Below, piece after piece: positions 55,680 through 64,000 of a stretch of DNA of 64,000 bases. The notes under the pieces were generated by a model. The model made no database searches. It worked only from the letters and a program-made list of their open reading frames with translations, and was not told where the DNA came from. Numbering within the stretch: the first letter of the stretch is position 1; every line of letters begins with the position of its first letter. The DNA is from Procambarus clarkii (Eukaryota; Arthropoda; Malacostraca; Decapoda; Cambaridae), in the NCBI RefSeq assembly GCF_040958095.1, contig NC_091185.1, positions 13,099,952-13,163,951 on the forward strand. The letters run 5' to 3'. The translations under genes were made by a program, and so were the position numbers.

Positions 55680-56735
55680 CTAAACCTCTTATCCACTATC
55701 TATGACAATCATCACTTTAATGATCAAAATTGCAGATATTTTACGGTTTACGGCACATGATGTAAACAATGTATTAACACATAATCACAATATCTCTGTA
55801 ATCAACTTGAAAGTTAGATCTCTAGGTAAACACTTCAATGATGTTAGTGCCTTGATTGAAACTATTGACAACAATTTTTTTTTATTGTACTTACTGAAAC
55901 GTGGTTAAAAGAGGATACTACTCAACTCTTTAACATGTCTAACTAATCGGCAATTCATAACTGTCGTCAAATTCAGAGAGGTGGTGGTACTGCTCTTTAC
56001 TACCACCAAGAGCTAACATGCTTAAAAGTAATTAGAACTAGAGACTGCTGTGGGGAGTATATCTTCGCCAGTTGTTTTGTGGTCAAGGGTTCCGAGTCTG
56101 TCCTGTCTGTGGGTGCAGTCTATAGAAATCCTAACACTGATGTGTCCGAATTCAACTCAAACCTTAGGAATCTAATACTAGATAACAGACTGAACAAAAA
56201 CCATCTAATTATCGCAAGGGACTTTAATATTGACCTCTGCGAGCCTGAACACCCTACTGCTGTTAGCTTCCACAACTGTATGAATTCCTGCTTCCTCATA
56301 CCCTTAATCACTAGACCTACTAGAATCACTGATAGTACTGCCACGACTCTAGATCACATCTGGACCAACATAACCTCTCCGTTTACTTCAGGTATAATCA
56401 CCGATAGCACTATAGACCCCACATTTCTCTTAACTAATATTAACAAACCACCTCTTGAGACAAGGGAGTTAAGCTTTAGGCTGCACAATGAAACTGCTAT
56501 AGACAATTTTATAACTGCTGCTGCTAATGTCAACTGGGAGTCCGAGTTAGGTAACATAGGGGACATCAACCTAGCAGTGCAATCTTTTCTTCAAAAAACT
56601 CTCAGCCTTTATAACACCCACTGTCCTATGCTTACGAAACAAGTCACAACCAAAAGGCTTAACAATCCTTGGCTTACAAAGGGAATACTTAAATCCATTA
56701 ATAACAAAATGACCTTGAGAAGAAGTATAGGTTAG
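55680..56735 (+). pseudogene. CR1/L2-like LINE endonuclease, right-arm copy
   Basis: Mirror of 49,666-50,700, with the same RDFN substitution in the GDFN motif and the same broken stretch at about 55,900-56,075. Here the last frame runs a few codons further (to 56,735). Confidence 0.8.
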
Positions 56736-56773
56736 GAACCGTCTCCAAAGAATTCTCAAAGAATTACTCGTTA

Positions 56774-58064
56774 TTGCTATCTAAAATAATTAGACAAGCC
56801 AAAACTAAATACTACGAAGATAAATTTACCCAAATAAAGAGCAACATTAAAAAACCTTGGAGCACAATTTCACAAATATTGGGATCAAAGAAGATTTTAA
56901 ATAACAAACCAACACTCCTGTCCAACAACGATGGTCAGCTTTCAGCCTCTGATTTTGCTATTGAGTTCAATAGGTTCTTCTCTTCCATGGGGTCATCCCT
57001 TGCAAATGATATTCCATCTTCCACTACTGATGTTAAGGACTATCTTACAGGTAACTATCCACAGTCTCTGTACCTACAGCCTACTAATTTCACTGACGTT
57101 AATGAGATAATCCTTTCCCTTAAAACCAAGTGTAGTGCCCTTGAGGAAATACCAACTTTAATTTACAAAAAAGCCTCCAGAGCTTTAGCCTCTGCTATTG
57201 CATTGCTCTTCAACAAGTCACTTCAACTCCAAACCTTTCCAGATATTCTAAAAAAAAGCGAGAGTAACCCCTGTCCATAGATGTGGTGAGCTCACAGATG
57301 TTAACAACTACAGACCTATATCAATCCTGCCTAACTTGTAAAAATATTTGAAAAACTAATCTACAAGCAGCTTTACTCATATCTAGCCAGACACAATATA
57401 CTTAGCTCTTGTCAATACGGCTTCAGACCCCAAAAAAGCACTAACGATGCACTTATTAGTATGATTAACTTGATTCATGCAGCTCTTGATAAAAATGAGT
57501 TCCCTGTTAGGTTATTTGTGGACCTGCGTAAGGCTTTTGACACTGTTAACCACCAACCAAAACCTTCTTCTTAAATTACATCATTATGGAGTCAGAGGAC
57601 ACTCCCTGCAATACCTCAAATCTTACCTTACTGACAGGCTCCAGTATGTTTCTGTGAATAATTCAATTTCTCCCACCCTACCCATCAACATCAGTGTTCC
57701 TCAGAGCAGCATACTTGGCCCTCTCCTCTTTCTCATCTACATTAATGACCTTCCAAATGCCTCCCAACACTTCAAACCAATTCTATTTGCTGGCGACACA
57801 TCCTTCATTTACTCCAGTCCTGACCCCCTTGCTCTAAATGCCACAGTAAATACTGAGCTAAATAAAGTCCATCTTTGGCAAACTGCCAACAAACTCACCC
57901 TTAACATTGACAAAATTTTCTATATTCTGTTTGGCAATAAATCCTCTTATCAAATAAATCTCGGAATAAACAATACCCAAATTTGTAACAAAATAGATGG
58001 CAAATTCCTTGGCGTTCTCATTGACCACAAGCTGAATTTCCAGGGACACATTCTAAATATATAA
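56774..58064 (+). pseudogene. CR1/L2-like LINE RT, right-arm copy
   Basis: Mirror of 48,314-49,604, with the same FAGD active-site substitution and the same frameshifts between 57,280 and 57,480. Confidence 0.8.
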
Positions 58065-58240
58065 AAAAGTATCAAAAACTGTTGGCATTCTTTCTAAGAT
58101 CAGATATTATGTACAGGCCCTGCCCTGGTGACTCTCTATTACTCCCCTCATCTATCTATATCTCAACTATGGAATTTTTGTAAAATCTCTTGTATGTATG
58201 TACCTTTCCTGAATAAACATTTATTATTTTATTTTATTTA

Positions 58241-58869
58241 GAGTTCCAGACGGTTCCTGCATACCACCTTCTTGAGGGAGAGTTATTTCGGAGAAAGGTT
58301 CCCAATTAGGTGTTTCTAGGTTAGGTGGTTCGGGACGAAATAGTTTCGGATGAGGTGGTTCAGGATGAGGCAGGTTGGGGTTTACCCCAGCTTTCACAAT
58401 CGCTGGGTGTTGCTGTTGAATGTTGAGATTGGAGTCCAAACTCTTGCAGCCCTCTGTGGTAATGGTTGCGAGATGTCTTAATTAATGATACAGTAGTAAT
58501 CCTGCCATCTGGGAACTTGACAAGGGCGTATTCCGGATTCACGTCTACGACTTCAACCTCATCAACTAGAGGATAATTTTTGCTTTGCCGCACTGGACGT
58601 TTTAGGATAGGGCCTTTGTAAGCAAGTCACGTAGGTAGATTTCGCCCTGAAGTAGACCTTCTTGTATGCTGGAAGAATCGTTCATGTGGTGTACAATTTG
58701 TAGAGGTGCACAACAGTGATCGAATAGAGTGGAGTGCATCAGGAAGAACAACTTCCCATTGGGATACATCTAAGCCTCTCATCCTAAGAGCTGGCAGCAC
58801 TGTTTTCCAAATAATCCATTGAACTTCTCAGCCTGGCCATTTCCTCTAGGGTTGTAAGGAGTTATACGG
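58241..58869 (-). pseudogene. Gypsy integrase C-terminal part, right-arm copy
   Basis: Holds the Glu region (GNGQAEKFNG, near 58,838) and the C-terminal module PLVDEVEVVDVNPEYALVKF in the frame 58,593-58,360. It is out of frame with the upstream integrase. Confidence 0.7.
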
Positions 58870-60165
58870 TTAGTTGCTACCCCCTTTTTTGAGTAGAAAA
58901 TCTTTCAACTCCTCAGACATAAATGAAGTTCCCCTTTTAGAGTGTATATATGCAGGCATACCAAAGATCACGAGTAACTGTACCAGGCACTGAATTACTA
59001 TACCTGTAGTCATATCTGAACAAGAGAATGCAAAAGGGACGCTAGAGAATTCATCTACAACAGTAAGAATATATATATTCCTTGAATGTGATGGAAGTGG
59101 TCCTTTAAAATCTATGTTGAGTCTTTCAAATTGCTGAGTAGCTTTAATCAAATGCCCAGAGCCAAACTTGTTCAGAGCATCAGAGCAAGAATTAGTCATC
59201 TTCTTCACTTCTTCCACAGAATAAGGCAGATTTCGACATCGGACAAAATGAGCCATACGAGACACTCCAGGGCGACACAAATTGCCATGCAATTCCTTAA
59301 GTTCATCCACACTGGTGGCACCACATACGCATGAGAATGCATCAACGAGTGTGTTCTTTTTACATGGGCGATATACAATGTCATAGTGGTAACAGGAGAG
59401 TTTGACTCGCCATCTAGCAATTTTATCATTTTTAATCTTACCAGCTGATTTAGAGTTAAACATAAAAGCAACGCTACGCTGGTCAGTTTCAAGCCGAAAA
59501 TGGCGTCCAATGAGATAGTGTCGCCACTTCCTTAGGGATTCAACAATGGCATACGCTTCCTTCTCCGTTGATGAGTGCCTCTGATCACTATTTAAAAGTG
59601 TTCGGGTGAAGAAAGCTACTGGTTGTTCATGCCGGGTTAGGGTAGCGGCAACAGCATGATCTGAAGCGTCAGGTTCCAACGCGAAAGGAGCTGTTGGGTC
59701 GATTGCTCGAACCACCGCCTCAGCGATGTCTCGTTTCAATCCTTCAAACTCTTTCACAGCGGCAGCAGATAAGGAAAAATCATTGGCATGAAAGAGAGGA
59801 CGGATCTTCTCAGAAAACCCCAGCACCCAACGGGAGTAATGTGCAAGCATTCCCATTGTTTTGCATAAAGAAGCTATGTTGCTTGGTAGTGGAAATTTTA
59901 ACAGTGGCTCGAGGCGTTCCGGGTCAGGTCTAATTTTTCCTTCTTGTATAAAATAATCCAATAGCTTTATAGACCGGAGTCGAAAACTACACTTTTCAAG
60001 ATTCAGTGTCAGGTTATACCTTCTCGCAACGTCCATAAAATGTTTCAGATTTTTATCACGATCTTCTTCAGAATCTCTACACACACAGACATCATTTACG
60101 TAAGCGAAGGTGCCCTCCACTCCTTTCTCGAGCATGCCATCATTTACTCTTCGAAAACTGGCCAC
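58870..60165 (-). pseudogene. Gypsy RT motif C, RNase H and integrase core, right-arm copy (431 aa open)
   Basis: One open frame spans RT motif C (YVND, a catalytic Asp replaced), the connection, RNase H (ALEPDASDHAV, STEKEAYAIVESL, ETDQRSVAFMF), the degenerate integrase zinc region and the core up to YIHSKRGTSF (second catalytic Asp replaced by Lys). The left-arm copy of this frame is split by single-run indels at about 46,561 and 47,305. The upstream RT is still out of frame, so this is a pseudogene despite its length. Confidence 0.85.
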
Positions 60166-60610
60166 TCCATTAGTGACCCCAAAAGGGATACGATTAAATT
60201 CAAAAAGCTTTCCACAAGCTTCAAAGGCTGTATAGGGATTTTCTCTCTGTTAGACCCACTTGAAGGTAAGCACTTCTCAAGTCTAGCGTGCTGTATACTT
60301 TAAATCTAGCAACATTATTCACAATCTCATCTATATGTGGTAAGAGGTTGGCATCCAGACTCGTGAATCGGTTGATTGTTTGTGAATAATCAACAACAAT
60401 TCTTTTCTTGTGATGTTCTCCTTTAGTTACTAATATCTGGGCTCTCCACGGAGAATACCGGGTCTAATTATCTCTTCACGCAGCATCCGTGTGATTTCAG
60501 ATTCAATAAAATCTTGTCAGCCTCAGAATAGCGTCTGAATTGTAATGCAATCTGCTTGCAGTCTGGTGCTAAATTACTGAAGAGGGATGGAGCCAGTACT
60601 TTGACGGCAG
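60166..60610 (-). pseudogene. Gypsy RT N-terminal part, right-arm copy
   Basis: Decayed RT fingers and motif A (YSTLDLRSAYLQVGL near 60,290) in broken frames, as in the left arm at 45,840-46,160. Confidence 0.7.
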
Positions 60611-61150
60611 CTAATCCACATATTCTAAGGGAGGTCTTTCTCCTCCAAAAGCCATCTCGAGCACAGAATAATTTCGTAAAAATGTATGGCCCAAAATCAC
60701 ATCAGCACACAAATCGGGTAACACTTTAAGATTCACAGCATGGTAAGTTTCTCCTTGCAGTTCCAAGTCTACAGAACATTGACCCAGGTATTTTGAAGAG
60801 AATGATACAGTAGCCATAGAAATTTCCCCATTGTCAGGATAAACCAGTAACGCATTCTGCTTGGCAATATTCTTATGAATAAAGTTCTCAGAGTTACCAG
60901 TGTCAATCAGTGCACTGACTGGAGTACTATTCATCTTAGAGCTAAGCACTGATTTATTGAGGTATGAGGGTGAAGTCCCAACTAAAGTAGCAAGCATAGC
61001 TGCGGAACGTTGGGTGCTTGAAGCACTGTTAGTCGGTTTCAAAGATCGGCAGACCTTAGCATAATGACCCTTTCTCTTGCAATTTATACACAGAGCTTCT
61101 CTAGCTGGACATCGACTGCCAGGATGTCGAGTGTGACCAAAAAGAAGCAT
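60611..61150 (-). pseudogene. Gypsy nucleocapsid end and protease, right-arm copy
   Basis: Same CINCKRKGHYAKVC knuckle and IDTG protease as in the left arm. The frame stops at about 60,611, where the left copy reads on to 45,914: the left arm has an extra A near 45,757, so the frames differ after the protease. Confidence 0.8.
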
Positions 61151-61790
61151 TTTGAACCACTAGTTGTAGCTGCACAAACTGTTTCAACATTTTCGTCTAC
61201 ACTTTCTTGTCCTCCTGAGTCCTCCAGGTTTAATGAGAGTGTCATGGCAGCGTTTGTAGCCCCTGGCCGAGCATAAGAGGCAGAAAGTTTCTGTGCTATC
61301 TCTAGAGTGTGAGCCTGGTCAAAGGCTGAGTGTAAGTCTAAAGTTCTATTTTCGAGTAAGCGCTGCCTTATTGTGGCAGAACCTAGCCCATTAATGAAAG
61401 CATCTCTCACATAGTTATCACAAGCTTTTACAGCAGTCACTGCTCTAAACTGACAGTATTTAGCTAATAATTTTAATGCCTGAAGAAACTGATAAAGCGA
61501 CTGACTGGGTTTTTGGCGTCGTGTTGCAAGCACATACCTTGCGAATACTTCATTCTTGGGCTTCACAAACAGTTCTGTTAGGGATTTTTCAGCCACATCA
61601 TACGTAGTGCAGTCAGCTATGTAGTCGAACACACGTGGAGCAACGTAGTTTATTAAGAGACGCAGCTTGTCCACGGTGGGAGTAGTTTGTTGAACTGCTA
61701 GAGTGAAGTTTTGTATTGTCTTGAGCCAGTGACGCCATTCTTGAGCGGCGGTGGTGGAGTTTGGGCCAGTAGCAAATCACTAGGGCCGTA
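61084..61790 (-). pseudogene. gag: Gypsy gag, right-arm copy
   Basis: The 196-residue frame (61,674-61,084) reads MDKLRLLINYVAPRVF and continues through the capsid. Here the A-run near 61,650 is intact, unlike in the left arm. It still loses frame at the first zinc knuckle because of a T-run length change near 61,140. Confidence 0.75.
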
Positions 61791-61907
61791 GGAACCGCTC
61801 CATGTTCATGGGCTGAATTATTTGATCAATAAAATGAGGTAAAGAAGAGCATTGCCAGACTTGTGACTTTATTGATCAAATAATTACAGTACAGTTACAT
61901 CCTGCAG

Positions 61908-62921
61908 TGTTACGGACCCGAGCCCAGCGTCCGAGCACGGAGCGGTGACGACCGCGCCATCTGTGGGACAGCTCCCAAAACCCCCTCCAAATGGACGACG
62001 CCATCTAGTGAGGACGAGATATACCGGCCACAAGGGCTAGTTTCCCGTCCTAATCAGCTCATAACACAGCCGCTGCTGACCTCTGGTGAGGTGACGCTTA
62101 GACAGCAACGCCATTATGGAGTGGATAGGTGGGCGTTTGTGTCTAAGCCTGTAAGTGAGGTGCCCTAGAGTGTAACTAGTACTGATGACGTGTCTGATTA
62201 CAGAGTCGACCTGGGACTGCTGAATCGGACTTTGGATCAGTCTACCCAAGGCAGCCGTAGAACCTCCACGCATTTGCCGCTGAAGCTGTGAGTCAACCCC
62301 CCCAGATGAACACTGTTGTGTTAGCCTGCCTCTGAAGTGGCAGAACCAGGGATTGTCGTACCCGGGGCTGACTAGTGGAGAAGACTAACCACTGGGGTGT
62401 TGTGGTGAGGAGAGTGATCTGTGGGATCACACGAGGCTCCTGCCTAGGGCTCGCTACCCTAGTATCGGTCGTGGAGTGGCCTAACCAGCGGAACTGATTG
62501 GAACCTGCCAGCTACAGGCTGGATTTGTGGTTGATGGCCTCCACGATGGTGCCCCCAGTGGAGCTGTGATTTGGCTGGTCTGTGGCCAGGGTAGACTCAA
62601 GAGAATCGAAGGATTCATCGTGAGGCCACAAGAGGACCAAGGGCTAAGCATCGTAGAGCACCGTGGAACACTCCGCGTCTTCAGAGGAAGACCATATTGT
62701 ACATAATAGTGTTTATACCTCCCCCGTGTGATAATTTATATATTATTTATGGTGACAGTGATAATTATATATTTAAGTTTTTGCCTTTGTCTCCCTTCCC
62801 CTTTAATTTACTTGCGTTACAGAACACACCCCTTGAAAGCCACTACTAGCTTGGGGCCGGATACCCAAGCCTTACTAACATCAGAGAAAGAACCCAGTTG
62901 CGACCCAAGAGGGCCGTAACA
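61908..62921 (-). repeat. LTR of the Gypsy element, right-arm copy
   Basis: Same TGTTACGG/CCGTAACA termini as the left-arm LTR, one base longer. Confidence 0.7.
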
Positions 62922-63167
62922 TGCAGTAACGCAAGAAATATAATATACATTTCTTATATTCAGTTTAAGCACTGTTTATTCACTATAACAATAAGTAAAC
63001 TGCACATGACTAAAGCTAGAACAAATAGAAATTAAGCTAGTAGTTAACATTCCAACAACTTGTACACAAGCACGACACAGCTGCTCTGACAACACAAACA
63101 AAACAGTGAAGCGGGCATCCATCCGGTACAATAATATTTCCTCCCCGATACAATATATATATATATA

Positions 63168-64000
63168 TGCGAACAAGCCTGAATGGTCCCCAGGACATAT
63201 GCAACTGAAAACTCACACCCCAGAAGTGACTCGAACCCATACTCCCAGAAGCAACGCAACTGGTATGTACAAGACGCCTTAATCCACTTAAGCACTTAAG
63301 CATTTTACCAAATCACCTCATTCTTTGGGGCACACGTGAGGAACACAAATGCGAACAAGCCTGAATGGTCCCCAGGACATATGCAACTGAAAACTCACAC
63401 CCCAGAAGTGACTCGAACCCATACTCCCAGAAGCAACGCAACTGGTATGTACAAGACGCCTTAATCCACTTGACCATCACGACCGGACAAAATGAGGTGA
63501 TAGCCGAGGCTATATGAACCACCCCACCGCCGGCACTCGGATAGTTATCTTGGGCATAGCATTTTACCAAATCACCTCATTCTTTGGGGCACACGTGAGG
63601 AACACAAATGCGAACAAGCCTGAATGGTCCCCAGGACATATGCAACTGAAAACTCACACCCCAGAAGTGACTCGAACCCATACTCCCAGAAGCAACGCAA
63701 CTGGTATGTACAAGACGCCTTAATCCACTTGACCATCACGACCGGACAAAATGAGGTGATAGCCGAGGCTATATGAACCACCCCACCGCCGGCACTCGGA
63801 TAGTTATCTTGGGCATAGCATTTTACCAAATCACCTCATTCTTTGGGGCACACGTGAGGAACACAAATGCGAACAAGCCTGAATGGTCCCCAGGACATAT
63901 GCAACTGAAAACTCACACCCCAGAAGTGACTCGAACCCATACTCCCAGAAGCAACGCAACTGGTATGTACAAGACGCCTTAATCCACTTGACCATCACGA
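63168..64000 (-). repeat. Satellite A resumes after the right arm, runs off the window
   Basis: It begins in a TA run and repeats the same deletion-bearing unit as 43,081-43,213 (at about 63,290-63,303), then full 259-bp units with tRNA-like cores on the minus strand. At least four cores are visible before the window ends. Confidence 0.9.

Larger units (their letters stand above)
54599..58240 (+). mobile_element. CR1/L2-like LINE, right-arm copy
   Basis: Mirror of 48,139-51,777, with the same order read forward: ORF1 remnant, endonuclease, RT, 3' UTR and AT-rich tail ending at about 58,240. Confidence 0.85.
58241..62921 (-). mobile_element. Ty3/Gypsy element, right-arm copy
   Basis: Reverse complement of the left-arm copy at 43,463-48,138, including the single LTR at 61,908-62,921. 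Several frames broken in the left arm are open here, and one break differs. Confidence 0.85.
53201..63303 (-). repeat. Right arm of the ~10-kb inverted repeat
   Basis: Reverse complement of 43,081-53,177. Differences I could verify: one base at about 54,622 (CGGG versus GGG), an A-run near 61,650, T-run near 61,140, G-run near 59,820, a TA dinucleotide near 59,070, a C near 62,448, and a 50-base TA tract at 54,549-54,598. Confidence 0.95.

Overview
The window is eukaryotic repeat DNA and contains no convincing host gene. It holds no operons, ribosome binding sites or bacterial features. Everything recognisable is a retrotransposon, a satellite or a microsatellite. Short dispersed motifs (for example CCAATAGGCCTTCTGCAG near 6,500 and long TA runs) look like those I associate with decapod crustaceans such as crayfish or lobsters. 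That assignment is inference from memory, not shown by the sequence.

Layout. 1-905: minus-strand LINE endonuclease remnant. 2,916-6,018: 5'-truncated plus-strand LINE with reverse transcriptase (RT), RNase H and a poly(A) tail. 7,743-38,905: one nested stack. The oldest layer is a Pao/BEL-like element (Pao-2): LTR at 7,743, PBS, a TA tract, then a leader that carries an SGNH-hydrolase-like reading frame. It was hit four times: a Gmr1-like Ty3 element in the TA tract (8,634-14,664); a CpG-rich segment X (from 15,063); a second Pao element (Pao-1, 16,515-31,401) inside X, which itself received LINE copy 1 (24,743-31,033); and LINE copy 2 (31,753-38,027, minus strand). LINE copies 1 and 2 belong to one family and face each other about 0.7 kb apart.

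38,906-64,000: a palindromic block. A 259-bp tRNA-like satellite (A) runs from 38,994, flips orientation at 42,353, and is followed by an arm of about 10 kb made of a Ty3/Gypsy element, a CR1/L2-like LINE and a 277-bp tRNA-like satellite (B). At 53,178-53,200 the sequence folds back and the whole arm is repeated in reverse, ending in satellite A again at the right edge. The arms are nearly identical, and the differences I could find are mostly 1-2 base indels. The palindrome may be a young inverted duplication or a fold-back assembly artefact; sequence alone cannot decide.

Most element proteins are broken. The longest intact frame is the 1,241-residue ORF2 of LINE copy 2, and it carries substitutions in key endonuclease and RT motifs. 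The observations most worth following are the palindrome, the two unrelated tRNA-like satellites with Pol III box motifs, the SGNH-like frame upstream of a Pao gag, and the RT-less Gmr1-like element.
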